Assembly: GCA_963786305.1 (NCBI GenBank)
Contig: CAWAYL010000014.1
Location: 1 to 64,000 of the forward strand
DNA: 64,000 bases
Origin: CAKZLS01 sp963786305
Lineage (GTDB): Bacteria > Pseudomonadota > Alphaproteobacteria > Rhodospirillales > Defluviicoccaceae
Direction: 5' to 3'
The position numbers and the translations under genes are program-made. A model generated the notes under the pieces. The model ran no database searches and was not told the origin of the DNA. It saw nothing but the letters and a program-made list of their open reading frames with translations. Below are positions 44,206-53,531 of this stretch, piece by piece (the first letter of the stretch is position 1; every line of letters starts with the position of its first letter).

Positions 44206-45417
44206 ATGCTTCGGGTGTTTCTTCCATTCGCGCTCGGCTATTTCCTGTCGTATCTCTATCGCGTGGTCAATGCGGTGATCGCTCCCGATCTGGTCCGCGA
44301 CGTAGGGCTCGACGCCAATCAGCTCGGCATGCTGACCAGCGCTTATTTCATCACTTTCGCGGCATTCCAGCTTCCTCTGGGGATCCTTCTCGATCGGTTC
44401 GGACCGCGCAGAACGGAAGCCGGACTGTTGCTCTTTGCCGCCCTCGGAGCGGCGGTGTTCGGGCTGGCGGAAACGCCCGTTGGGCCTGATCGTCGGGCGT
44501 CTGCTCATCGGTTTCGGCGTTTCCGCCTGTCTCATGGCGGCGTTCAAGGCCTTCGTGACCTGGTATCCGGCACAGAAACTGCCCCTGATCAACGGCTGTC
44601 AAATGGCGGCCGGGGGGCTTGGCGCGTTGGCGGCAACGGTTCCGGTCGAAGCCGCCCTTCACGTCACCGATTGGCGTGGCGTGTTTCTGGTATTGAGCGG
44701 TCTGACGCTGGTGGTCGCCGCGAGCATTTTCGTCTTCGTGCCGGAACACAAGAGCGCGTCGGCCGGAAGCCGGTTCGGCGATCAGATGAGCGGTATTTTC
44801 AGGATTTTCACCAGTTCGCTCTTCTGGCGGGTGGCCCCGCTGACCGTGATGTCGCAGGCCTCCTTCCTGTCCATCCAGAGCCTGTGGTCGGGCCCCTGGC
44901 TGCGCGATGTGGCCGGCCTCGACCGCGCGGCGGCGGCCAATCAGCTGTTTTTCATCGCGGTCGCCATGATCCTCGGTTTCCTGATCATGGGCTGGGCGGC
45001 GGAGCGGCTCAGCCGGCGCGGGATACCGCCCCTGCACGTTGCCGCCGCCGGCATGAGCCTGTTCATGCTGGGACAAAGCGCGATTGTCGCCCAGTGGGTC
45101 GCCGCCACGCCCGTCATGTGGCTGGTATTCGGCTTCTTCGGTACGTCCGGCATCGTCCCGTATGCGGCTTTGTCGCAGCGATTTCCGGCCGATCTGGCTG
45201 GACGGTTGAACACCGGTCTCAACTTGCTGGTGTTCGTCGACCGCGTTCGCCAGCCAATGGGGAATCGGCGCGATCATTAACCGATGGCCGCCGACCGCCG
45301 GTGACGGCTATGACCCCGCGGGATATCAAGTGGCCTTCGGCATCATGCTCGGCCTGCAACTGCTGTCGCTCGGCTGGTTTTTCATTTATCCGGCGGGGAG
45401 GTGTTCCCCAAGCGTGA
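44206..45417 (+). CDS. MFS transporter (frameshifted)
   Basis: It starts at ATG 44206 (MLRVFLPFALGYFLSYLYRV). MFS features are APDLVRDVGLDANQLGMLTS, the loop 2-3 motif GILLDRFGPRRTEA, and about twelve hydrophobic segments continuing through LIVGRLLIGFGVSACLMAAF and AINRW-type end regions. Extra bases near 44478 and 45242 shift the frame, and a third near 45405 is needed to reach the stop used here. The substrate is unknown. It is convergent with the Ntn hydrolase, overlapping by about 30 bp. Confidence 0.78.
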   Translation: MLRVFLPFALGYFLSYLYRVVNAVIAPDLVRDVGLDANQLGMLTSAYFITFAAFQLPLGILLDRFGPRRTEAGLLLFAALGAAVFGLAETPVGPDRRASAHRFRRFRLSHGGVQGLRDLVSGTETAPDQRLSNGGRGAWRVGGNGSGRSRPSRHRLAWRVSGIERSDAGGRREHFRLRAGTQERVGRKPVRRSDERYFQDFHQFALLAGGPADRDVAGLLPVHPEPVVGPLAARCGRPRPRGGGQSAVFHRGRHDPRFPDHGLGGGAAQPARDTAPARCRRRHEPVHAGTKRDCRPVGRRHARHVAGIRLLRYVRHRPVCGFVAAISGRSGWTVEHRSQLAGVRRPRSPANGESARSLTDGRRPPVTAMTPRDIKWPSASCSACNCCRSAGFSFIRRGGVPQA

Positions 45418-46426
45418 AGACCTGGGTTGCCGCGCCATCGGCTTCCCATCCCTGCGCCATCAGGAAACCGCGCGCCGCGTTGGCCACCACGGCCAACCGG
45501 GTGGTCGGGTTCAAGATGGGAGGCGTCACCCAGGAGAAATCGTTGGGCGCCGTATCGCGTACAGCGATTCCATGAGGTCGCGGCGTCCGACGCTGTCCAC
45601 GCCGCGGTCGCGTCCCGGCAGGTCGAATTTCAGCCAGTGATTGGCGATGCATGCCGGTGTGTCGTGAACCGCCGCGTCATGCTCGGTCCTCTCGATGACG
45701 CATCCCTTCTGATCGCCGTCGCCACTGAGAGTAAAGAAAGCGGGGGCGCACAGAGGCGCTTCGCTCAGCAAGCGCTTGGCGTCGTCATACGATCGGCACT
45801 CGTCGAAGGCCTTTCTCAGCACGTGCGCGGGCGGCAAGCCGGATTTGCGCCACATCCCGGTTCGCGCGATCGCCCAGTCGAACCAGCACGACCGCGTGAA
45901 CGCCTTCATCGGCGGCTGATTGATGGCGGCGCTGAACCGCGCCGGCGCCATCGCCGTGTAGACGCCAACGAAACCGGGCCAGGTGACGTTGTAATAGGTT
46001 CCCGCCCCGCCATCCTGCCGCGCCACGACGACATTGCCGCCGAGACCCGGAAGCGGCCAGTCGAGCGTTCGCAGCATGCGGTTGCCGGGGCCGCCGGGAT
46101 CCGGCCCGACGCCCGACGTGCAGGTCCACTCATACGACAGGTTCAACAGAAAGACGCCCGGCATGGAGATATGCTCCGCCACCGCCGCGATATCGTCGCG
46201 GTAGGGGTTGGCGTTGCGGGTCAGCCACCGCCAAGTGGCGCGATCTCCCATTCTGAGCGCTAAACCGCCGTAGCTTCGACGCCCCTGGGCGACGATCGCC
46301 GCCACCCGGCCGGGCTCCATTTCGACGAGCGCGGCCGGCCCTTTCCCTCTCACATCCAGTAACGGAATGAGCCGGCAGACTTTGCGCCGACGGCTCGGCC
46401 CGCGCGTCAGCCGCTTTGATGTTCAC
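45386..46426 (-). CDS. C45/acid-ceramidase-like Ntn hydrolase (frameshifted)
   Basis: The start is at ATG 46426 (MNIKAADARAEPS). The frame shifts near 46385 to LVEMEPGRVAAIVAQGRRSY. The core has YEWTCTSGVGPDPG (candidate Cys nucleophile), NRMLRTLDWPLPGLGGNVVV, VTWPGFVGVYTAMAPARFSA and INQPPM, resembling acid ceramidase/NAAA-type amidases. Another shift near 45570 leads to NDFSWVTPPILNPTTRLAVV. The substrate, probably an N-acyl amide, cannot be told. The assignment is moderate. Confidence 0.65.
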
Positions 46427-46553
46427 GGCATTTCCCTTGTTGCGGAGAGGTTCGGGTCTTTATACCACATGGAGCCGAAGTCCGCCGTAGCCCGCGAGGA
46501 TCTTCGCGGCTTTTTTTGGTTCCGTTCGCTCCCGAGAGTTCTTTGAGGTTCGC

Positions 46554-47857
46554 ATGATCCCCCGATACAGCCGCCCCGATATGTCCGCCATTTGGGAACC
46601 CGAGACGCGGTTCCGCATATGGCTCGAAATCGAGGCCCACGCCTGCGACGCTCAGGCGGAACTGGGCGTGATCCCGAAGGATGCGGCGCGCGCGGTGTGG
46701 GAGCGCGGCGACTTCGAGATCAGCCGGATCGACGCGATCGAGGCGGAGACGAAACACGACGTCATCGCGTTCCTGACCAATGTCGCGGAATACGTCGGCG
46801 ACGAAGCGCGGTTCATCCACCAGGGCATGACGTCTTCGGACGTTCTCGACACCTGCTTGTCCGTCCAGTTGACCCGGGCCGCCGACATCCTGAGGGACGA
46901 TATCCAATCTCTGCTGGCAGGCCCTGAAACGACGGGCGCTCGAGCACAAGGACACGCTGTGCATCGGCCGCAGCCACGGCATTCACGCCGAGCCCACCAC
47001 CTTCGGCCTCAAGCTGGCCGGCTACTACGTGGAATGGCAGCGGAACCTCGAACGGCTCGAGGCGGCGCGGCAGCGAGATCGCCACCTGCGCCATTTCGGG
47101 AGCCGTCGGCACCTATGCCAACGTCGATCCCGCGGTCGAACGCCATGTGGCGGATAAGCTGGGCCTGCGAGGTGGAGCCGGTTTCGACCCAGGTGATCCC
47201 GCGCGACCGCCATGCCATGTTCTTCGCCACGCTCGGCGTGATCGCCGGTTCCGTGGAGCGTCTGGCGACGGAAATCCGCCATCTGCAGCGGACCGAGGTG
47301 CGCGAAGTGGAGGAGTTCTTTTCGGCGGGCCAGAAAGGCTCTTCCGCCATGCCGCACAAGCGCAACCCGATCCTGACGGAAAACCTCACCGGCCTCGCGC
47401 GCACCGTCCGCGCCGCCGTCGTCCCCGCCCTGGAGAACGTGGCGCTCTGGCACGAGCGCGACATCTCTCATTCGTCGGTGGAACGCATGATCGGCCCCGA
47501 CGCCACGATAACCCTCGACTTCGCGCTCGCCCGCCTCGTCGAACGTCGTCGACAAGCTGGTGGTCTATCCGGACGCCATGCGGCGAAACCTCGAGGGACT
47601 GCGCGGCCTCGTATTCTCTCAGCGCGTGCTTCTGGCGCTGACCCAGGCGGGAATGAGCCGGGAAGACGCGTATCTGGCCGTTCAACGCAACGCCATGAAG
47701 GCATGGGAAGCCGGGCGACAGTTTTCTCGAGGAACTGAAAGCCGACGCGGAGGTCTCCGAACATATCGACGCGGCGTCCCTGGAGAGCCTGTTCGACCTC
47801 GGCTACCATACCAAGCACGTGGATACCGTGTTCGACCGGGTATTCGGCGAGCCTTGA
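46554..47857 (+). CDS. purB: PurB, adenylosuccinate lyase (five frameshifts)
   Basis: It starts at ATG 46554 (MIPRYSRPDMSAIWEPETRF). Conserved pieces: KHDVIAFLTNVAEYVG, FIHQGMTSSDVLDTCLSVQL, LCIGRSHGIHAEPTTFGLKL, the signature GQKGSSAMPHKRNPILTENL and RDISHSSVERMIGPDATITL. Five +1 indels near 46917, 47072, 47172, 47540 and 47711 interrupt it; removing them gives exactly 432 residues. It catalyses two fumarate-releasing steps of purine synthesis. In related genomes it sits beside DUF1476 and purC; here about 5.6 kb of accessory DNA lies between. Confidence 0.95.
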
Positions 47858-48192
47858 GTCCCGGTCATCCGATCGAAGAGATCCCGAGCACCTACCGGTG
47901 TCCGCCGGCTATCGGAATGGCAATGTGGGGATCGGGGGGAGGGGGGGTCCATCGCGCTTTTTCGAAAACAACCCCATGCACAGTAGATATTTCTCGCTGA
48001 AGACGGTGTGCCGCGCAATGGGCATGTTGCGTTCCGCCCGCGCCAACAGTCCGGACAAATGACCGCACCCGCGTGCCGGATGGCACTCTCGGGCAGTTAC
48101 CGTCTCCGTAGAAAATGAAACCCGCGCCGGCAGCCAAACGTTCGCTATTCCCCCCTTTTCCGTTATCTTGTTAGCGAAGGAGCGAGCATGCC
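47858..48192. other. Intergenic region after purB
   Basis: No gene is recognised. It contains a G-rich run (GGGGGGAGGGGGGG, about 47935-47948) and a segment near 48052-48070 (CCGGACAAATGACCGCACCC) resembling the 66-bp repeat unit at 50.5 kb. Confidence 0.45.
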
Positions 48193-48393
48193 ATGCCGAC
48201 CGCCAAAGACGCGGCACGCGAGGTCATCGACCGCCTGCCGTATCAGGCGACATGGGACGATATCGCCTATGAGCTTTACGTGAAGGAAAAGATCGAGCGT
48301 GGCCTCGCCGATGTCGCCGCTGACCCCATCGTTCTCTTTAGATCAATCGATACTGACCCCATCGTTCTCTTCGGTTTGGCAGCAGGGGCATAA
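48193..48393 (+). pseudogene. Antitoxin-like N-terminal fragment
   Basis: The 66-residue frame begins MPTAKDAAREVIDRLPYQAT, then WDDIAYELYVKEKIERGLAD, matching the N-terminus of small RelB/Phd-like antitoxins encoded beside ParE/RelE toxins. After residue 43 it becomes ADPIVLFRSIDTDPIVLFG, which is just a translated tandem repeat. No toxin follows. I read it as an antitoxin whose end was replaced by repeat DNA. Confidence 0.6.
48320..48371 (+). repeat. Direct repeat CTGACCCCATCGTTCTCTT
   Basis: CTGACCCCATCGTTCTCTT occurs at 48320-48338 and again at 48353-48371. Related TGACCCCATTG strings occur at 50657 and 50794. These are short repeats that accumulate around insertion elements in this patch. 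Confidence 0.65.
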
Positions 48394-48471
48394 ATGATAA
48401 CCAAGAAGCGGAGAACGGCGGGAATGAAGCCCCGCCGCCGCAAAGCCAATAGTTTTCATCTGATCCGCAGG

Positions 48472-48963
48472 TCAGTCTGGCAAGGTCATAGTTCCCCCGA
48501 ACTCGCCGATCATGAAACCACCTTCTTGCACGGTGGACACGTACTTTCCTTCGCACTTGATGCCGGCAAAACGGCCAGTCCCTGCCACACATTCATATGG
48601 CCCCTGGATGACACGGACCTTTTGATCGTTGGTCTTGCTTACTCCGCTCCATTTCGCAGTATGCGTGGAGCCGTCCTGTTGTGTGGTGATGGTATACCCC
48701 TCTGCGGTCCCCTCGCCCTTAATGTAATCTAGAGTCCCCTTGGTCAGTCGAGCGGCGAGAGAGCCGTCCCCATTGATGCCCACGCCCGGCATCTCGTATG
48801 TGCAGATAACGTGCCCCTCCACGTCGGACAGTTTCGTGCAATCGATTTCACTTGGCTTCAAATTCACGTATCGCCCTTTCTGGGGCTGTTCACCGGCGTG
48901 GGTCGAAAGCGTGAAGAAGATTGTGCCGGCGAAGACAAGTGCACCCAGCTTGTAATTGTTCAT
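48472..48963 (-). CDS. Secreted hypothetical protein
   Basis: The 163-residue protein from ATG 48963 (MNNYKLGALVFAGTIFFTLS) has a signal peptide probably cleaved after STHAG. The mature part has three or four cysteines (IDCTKLSDVEGHVICTYEMP, GPYECVAGTGRFAGIKCEGK) and glycine-rich beta segments (GEFGGTMTLPD at the end). This suggests a small periplasmic beta-barrel, lipocalin-like fold. I do not recognise the family. It lies in the accessory patch between purB and purC. Confidence 0.65.
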   Translation of the reverse strand: MNNYKLGALVFAGTIFFTLSTHAGEQPQKGRYVNLKPSEIDCTKLSDVEGHVICTYEMPGVGINGDGSLAARLTKGTLDYIKGEGTAEGYTITTQQDGSTHTAKWSGVSKTNDQKVRVIQGPYECVAGTGRFAGIKCEGKYVSTVQEGGFMIGEFGGTMTLPD

Positions 48964-49167
48964 GACAATTCCTCCCCCGTGCAACGGCCACCTTAGGCGA
49001 CGTCAAAAATGGATGTTTAGTGACTGTCCGACCTAGAATTCGAACCTAGATAATGTCATCCCTTGTCGAACGACCGTCAACTTCGAATTGCAGAAGCTAC
49101 CATGTTTTTTTTCGTTGTTTTCCCGATTTTGGAGAGGTGCTGGTACCGGAAACTGGTTGAGAGAGAA

Positions 49168-49191
49168 AATCAAGGAGTCAGAGTCATTTGA
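49168..49191 (+). repeat. REP-like repeat copy flanking the IS110 segment
   Basis: AAATCAAGGAGTCAGAGTCATTTG (two parts: AAATCAAGGAGTC and AGAGTCATTTG) matches 50755-50779 (AAATCAAGGGGTC, AGAAGTCATTTG) with one mismatch and one indel, in the same orientation. The second copy is followed by TCCGACCCC, giving a GGGGTC...GACCCC hairpin at 50762-50800, the form of REP sequences. Confidence 0.6.
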
Positions 49192-49292
49192 TTTGCAACC
49201 GAATCTGATGGTGTGGACGGCCCCTGCTCCCCGGCATCGAAGTGCCATATGGTGGTCGTATTGAACGCCACAACCGAGAGGAGCCGTCCGAG

Positions 49293-50318
49293 ATGCAAAT
49301 TACCACAGTGGGCCTGGATTTAGCCAAGAACGTCTTTCAAGTGCATGCTGTCGACGCCAAGGGAAAGGTGGTGGTCCGCCGCCGTTTGCGGCGCGCCAAG
49401 GTCCGTGATTTCTTTGCCGGCCTGGAGCCGTGCCTGATCGGCCTGGAGGCGTGTGGCACGGCGCACTACTGGGCGCGGGAACTGCGGGCGCTGGGGCACG
49501 AGGTGCGGATCATGCCGCCGTCGTATGTGAAGGCCTACGTGCGGCGCGGCAAGAACGACGCCGTCGATGCGGCGGCCATCTGCGAAGCGGTGACGCGGCC
49601 GACCATGCGTTTCGTGCCGGTCAAGACCGAAGACCAGCAGTCGGCGTTGATGCTGCACAAGGCCCGCGAACTGCTGATCCGCCAGCGGACCATGCTGATC
49701 AACGCGCTGCGGGCGCACATGGCCGAGCTCGGGATGATTGCTCCGCAAGGCAAAGAGATGGTCGACGATCTCATCGCGGTGATCGAGGATGGCGAGGACG
49801 AAAGCGTTCCCGCCCTGGCGAAGGCGGCGTTGACGCCGCTGGTGACGCAGCTTCGCGCGGCCGAGCAAGCGATCGCCGCCGCCGACGCCGAGATCATGGC
49901 CTGGCACAAGGGCAACGAGGCCAGCCGGCGCCTGGAGACGATCCCCGGGGTCGGGTTCCGCATCGCGTCGGCAATCACGGCGACCGTGCCCGATCCGTCG
50001 TTCTTCCGCTCCGGGCGCGAATTCGCCGCCTGGCTGGGGCTGGTTCCCCGGCAGAACTCCAGCGGCGGCAAGGAGCGGCTCGGCCGCATATCGAAGCAGG
50101 GAAACCGCTACATCCGGAAACTTCTGGTGCTCGGCGCCACCAGTACGTTGCGCTCGGCCCGCAAGGGCGGGGCGCCGGGAGCGGACTGGGTCAACGGTCT
50201 GCTCGAGCGCCGGCCGGCACGGCTGGTCACCGTCGCCATGGCCAACAAGATGGCGCGCATTGCCTGGGCCTTGCTGGCCAAGGGCGGAACCTACCGCGCT
50301 CCTTGCGCGGCAGTCTGA
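49293..50318 (+). CDS. IS110 family transposase
   Basis: The 341-residue protein starts at ATG 49293 (MQITTVGLDLAKNVFQVHAV) after GAGAGGAG. The DEDD RuvC-like catalytic residues are in GLDLAKN, IGLEACGTAHYW and KNDAVDAAAICEA. The C-terminal IS110 Tnp_20 domain is in LETIPGVGFRIASAITATVP and SGGKERLGRISKQGNRYIRK. IS110 elements lack clear inverted repeats and leave no target duplication, so their ends are not assigned. The frame is intact. Confidence 0.93.
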   Translation: MQITTVGLDLAKNVFQVHAVDAKGKVVVRRRLRRAKVRDFFAGLEPCLIGLEACGTAHYWARELRALGHEVRIMPPSYVKAYVRRGKNDAVDAAAICEAVTRPTMRFVPVKTEDQQSALMLHKARELLIRQRTMLINALRAHMAELGMIAPQGKEMVDDLIAVIEDGEDESVPALAKAALTPLVTQLRAAEQAIAAADAEIMAWHKGNEASRRLETIPGVGFRIASAITATVPDPSFFRSGREFAAWLGLVPRQNSSGGKERLGRISKQGNRYIRKLLVLGATSTLRSARKGGAPGADWVNGLLERRPARLVTVAMANKMARIAWALLAKGGTYRAPCAAV

Positions 50319-50523
50319 CGAAAGGCAGATGATGGATCAGGCGTAACCAGGAGAGCGTATGCAGAGACTTGCAAGGGTGGAAATGATTTGATGCCAACCG
50401 GTCGAGCCGGGGATTGGGACACCTCGCAATGGGGTATGTGGACAGACCACGTGAATTCTGATTGAGACCCGATCCGCGAACTTCATCAGGGCCAGCGGCC
50501 AGGTGCCGCGTCAACAGGCCGGA

Positions 50524-50655
50524 CACATGACCGCACCCGACCGAGGTGGCAATCAAGTCAAATTCTTCTTGCAACGCAGAGGCCGTCCACACATGACCGC
50601 ACCCGACCGAGGTGGCAATCAAGTCAAATTCTTCTTGCAACGCAGAGGCCGTCCA
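50524..50655 (+). repeat. Two tandem 66-bp repeats
   Basis: Two identical 66-bp units (50524-50589 and 50590-50655) begin CACATGACCGCACCCGACCG and end AGAGGCCGTCCA, with the first nine bases repeated again at 50656. The length is a multiple of three and all frames stay open, but no start or family was recognised. They lie about 200 bp after the IS110 gene. Confidence 0.9.
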
Positions 50656-50674
50656 CACATGACCCCATTGCTTT

Positions 50675-50748
50675 CGCTTCCTTGGCGGGAGGGACCGTGC
50701 TGGCGATGGGGGTCCATCGTCAAGCGGTTCCCCCACCTTTGGAACCTG
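50675..50748 (+). repeat. Dispersed repeat, inverted copy of the core at 60.54-60.62 kb
   Basis: This 74-bp segment (CGCTTCCTTGGCGGGAGGGA to CCCCCACCTTTGGAACCTG) matches the complement of 60541-60620 with only a few differences. At 60.5 kb the same core lies inside a MITE-like element with long inverted ends. This copy lacks those ends. Confidence 0.8.
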
Positions 50749-50845
50749 TAAAAGAAATCAAGGGGTCAGAAGTCATTTGCTTTTCAGTGAATCCGACCCC
50801 ATTGTTTCTCACCACGCTCCTTGCCGGAAACCTCGAAAAGACCAT

Positions 50846-52960
50846 TCAATCATCTGTCCCATTTGTCGTCCAAACTCCCGGGACATCAATCGGATCATCT
50901 CGGCTTGGATCCTGAAACAGTTTCAGAACGATGCGACGAAACGACGGGTATAGCTGGGCATTGCCGTATCCCGTCAGATGATCGCCATCGAAAAACAAGG
51001 GTATGTCATCGTTAAACGCCGAACATACATCGGTGGGACATAGCGGTGGAAAGGGATCCCAGACCATTACTTGAGAATTTGCCGACTGAAGCTGAGCGAG
51101 GGAGTCGAGGATGGGCCGGTTGATTTCAAGGAGCGTGTCCCTCGGCATCTCGAAACGCGGCGCGCAGACAGGATTATTCCGATTGAACCAGTCCATGCAG
51201 CGGAACGGCGGCGCCAGGAACGTCGGCTTCGGCGCATCCAGGAGGACATGTAAGCCTAGGGCCTGAAGCCGGTTGATCACCTTTTCGGCGTCCGCCAAGG
51301 CCCTTTGGCGCGATAGCTGGGCCCTTTCGCCATGGACAGCTTCTCTAACCGCTTCAGGTTCCAGCATCCCGCTCTGACGGCTCAGTCGGTAGGTACGGAA
51401 CGAGGCCAAGAAGACACCGTCACCGATTTTGGCGGCATTCTCGACATTGGCGATCGTCTTGTCCAGACGGCGGCGGCAGTGGCCCGGTCCCCAGTCCGAG
51501 ACGGTTTCCCAACGTGGAGCCTTTTCCCAATGTGGGTTCCTAAGGTTCGCTATACTGCAGCCTGGAGCAGCAACTATTTCATACTGTAAACCCAAATCAC
51601 GCGAGGCCATCTCCAGCATGGCGCGATAAGCACCAGCATGGGAGTCTCCAATGACGAAAAGTGTACGTCCCGACAGAGGCTTTTCCGCTGAAGTCGGCAA
51701 CTGGACGTTTCTTGGGATTTGGTCGGATCTCCATCCGTTGTCCTGTTCAACAACGCTCTGCGCGACGATCCAGGAGCCATATGACAGCTGGTACGTAAAT
51801 GCAATGCCGAGCGCCATACAGGCGATACCACCGGAGACAACGAGCCAGCTTGTCTGACGACGCAAAAAGCGGCTGCTCCGCACAGGTCGCTCGACGAAGT
51901 GAAATGATACCACTGATAATACCGCAGTGCCGATCAGGGCGACGCATATGCTCGTGGCGCTTTCGAGACCTAATGTCCAACGCACGAGGGTAAAAACCGG
52001 CCAGTGCCACAAATACAATGAGTACGACAGCAACCCGACGTAACGAACGGGAGCGGCGGCGAGAAACGAGCGTACTGGATCGATGGATGCCGCGGGGGAG
52101 ACTATACTTGTAATCAGGCACGCCGTACCCACGACCGGCGCTAAAGCCCACGGGAATGGGAAGCCCGCAACGTCCATGAATACAAACCCGACGCCGATCA
52201 GCAATATCCCGGTTGCCGAGAGGAGCGGCGCCGTTTGCCGTTTCGCGAGCAAACGGCCTCGCGCGTGCGCCTGAAACAAAATGGCGCCCGCCGCCAGTTC
52301 CCAAAACCGACTGGGCAGGAGATAAAAGGCCCATTGCGGATCGGAGGTAGACTGATAGGCCGCAAAACCGAGCGAGAGGATCGCAAGAATAGGTATTAGA
52401 CTTTTCTTGAAGACCAGGCGCCGACCGGTCGTTTTCCGCGCGTCGAGCGCCCGCAGCCAAAAAAAGAAAAGAAATGGAAAGATGACGTAAAACTGCTCCT
52501 CCACGGCAAGCGACCACGTATGAGCATAGGGGTTGTAAACAATACGCTCGCCGAAATAGCCGTCCGAGCGCCACACGAGATAAAGGTTACTGAGGCCAAC
52601 AAAGGCTGCCAAGCCTGTTCCGCTATTGGTCTCACTTAGCCAGGAAGGCACCACAAAAAGGCTCGATGCGACGGCGGTCACGGAAAGGCACAAGATTAAT
52701 GCTGGCCCGATTCGCAAGACCCGGCGTTTGTAGAAGCTCAATACATACTGAGGGAACGTAAGATCACTTGTGGCAAACAAAGACTTGCTAATTACATAGC
52801 CTGATATAACAAAGAAAATATCGACGCCGATAAAGCCGCCGCGCAACAAGGTTTCATCGAAGTGAAAAGTTATTACCGATAACACGGCGATAGCGCGGAG
52901 ACCATCGATGCCAGCCAGATATCCTGATTTGGCGCTCTCACGAAATCCGCTTTTGATCAT
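50846..52960 (-). CDS. OafA-type O-acyltransferase with C-terminal SGNH domain
   Basis: I start at ATG 52960 (MIKSGFRESAKSGYLAGIDG), giving 704 residues. The acyltransferase-3 domain has about ten membrane segments and the motifs GIDGLRAIAVLSVITFHFDE, GFIGVDIFFVISGYVISKSL and HTWSLAVEEQFYVIFPFLFF. The periplasmic SGNH part follows with the nucleophile in LFVIGDSHAGAYRAML and a late DGDHLTGYGNAQLY His. It transfers acetyl or similar groups to surface polysaccharides. It lies in the accessory patch, typical for variable surface modification. Confidence 0.88.
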   Translation of the reverse strand: MIKSGFRESAKSGYLAGIDGLRAIAVLSVITFHFDETLLRGGFIGVDIFFVISGYVISKSLFATSDLTFPQYVLSFYKRRVLRIGPALILCLSVTAVASSLFVVPSWLSETNSGTGLAAFVGLSNLYLVWRSDGYFGERIVYNPYAHTWSLAVEEQFYVIFPFLFFFWLRALDARKTTGRRLVFKKSLIPILAILSLGFAAYQSTSDPQWAFYLLPSRFWELAAGAILFQAHARGRLLAKRQTAPLLSATGILLIGVGFVFMDVAGFPFPWALAPVVGTACLITSIVSPAASIDPVRSFLAAAPVRYVGLLSYSLYLWHWPVFTLVRWTLGLESATSICVALIGTAVLSVVSFHFVERPVRSSRFLRRQTSWLVVSGGIACMALGIAFTYQLSYGSWIVAQSVVEQDNGWRSDQIPRNVQLPTSAEKPLSGRTLFVIGDSHAGAYRAMLEMASRDLGLQYEIVAAPGCSIANLRNPHWEKAPRWETVSDWGPGHCRRRLDKTIANVENAAKIGDGVFLASFRTYRLSRQSGMLEPEAVREAVHGERAQLSRQRALADAEKVINRLQALGLHVLLDAPKPTFLAPPFRCMDWFNRNNPVCAPRFEMPRDTLLEINRPILDSLAQLQSANSQVMVWDPFPPLCPTDVCSAFNDDIPLFFDGDHLTGYGNAQLYPSFRRIVLKLFQDPSRDDPIDVPGVWTTNGTDD

Positions 52961-53078
52961 CGCGCCAATAATCCTGGCCAGACATTCAGACAACAACCGT
53001 ATCGGGACCGTAATAAGGCATTTTATGGCAAAATTTGGGCTGACGGTTCGTTGGCTTTCGCTCGAACACAAACCGGAT

Positions 53079-53204
53079 TCAGGGAGTCACGAAGGCCAGG
53101 CCCGAAACCTGTTCCACGATGCGGCGGATGGTCCGCTATGCAGCGAGCGGGTCGTCCTGGGCGATATATTCGCCAATGTCATCGAGATTGCGTAGGGCGC
53201 GCCT
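53079..53204 (-). pseudogene. ParE/RelE toxin remnant
   Basis: The minus strand reads RALRNLDDIGEYIAQDDPLA, then an in-frame TAG, then RTIRRIVEQVSGLAFVTP. This matches the middle of ParE/RelE toxins, without the start and with a stop inside. It directly follows an antitoxin-like frame. It is inactive as read. Confidence 0.65.
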
Positions 53205-53217
53205 TGTTCAGACGATA

Positions 53218-53384
53218 TCATCCATGCGGGACGTATTTGCAGATGGTCGTATTCAACTCCTCCGAAGTCGCAAAATCCGCAGTGTCCGCTTCCTCGACGG
53301 CCTGGCGAATGCCTGAATATCCGCGCTTGGCTCGGCGGTAACCGGCTTCGTGGCCTCGTCAATGGTGAGCGGTTTTTCTTTCAT
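53218..53384 (-). pseudogene. ParD/CopG-like antitoxin, frameshifted
   Basis: From ATG 53384 the frame reads MKEKPLTIDEATKPVT. After a shift near 53335 it continues RRAKRGYSGIRQAVEEADTA, DFATSEELNTTICKYVPHG and a stop. The IRQ-VEEAD--DFATSEE pattern is typical of antitoxins paired with ParE. With the toxin remnant just downstream it formed a TA pair. Confidence 0.6.
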
Positions 53385-53531
53385 TATTGAAATATCTCCG
53401 ATCCCTCCATTGCCATATATTACAATTTATTAATATAATATATGGCTCTCTGTCGACGGTAGCCACTTAACAGGAACGCAGCAGGGTTTGAGAACGGAGA
53501 TTGCGGACGCTACCCTTTTCGCCCGGCGGTA

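Noticed and set aside
47935..47948. G-rich run as a G-quadruplex regulatory element
   Set aside because: It lies in an area rich in sequence errors and element debris; no conserved promoter context supports a function.
50524..50664. Repeats that might suggest a CRISPR array
   Set aside because: The units are directly adjacent with no spacers, only two copies exist, and no cas genes are present.
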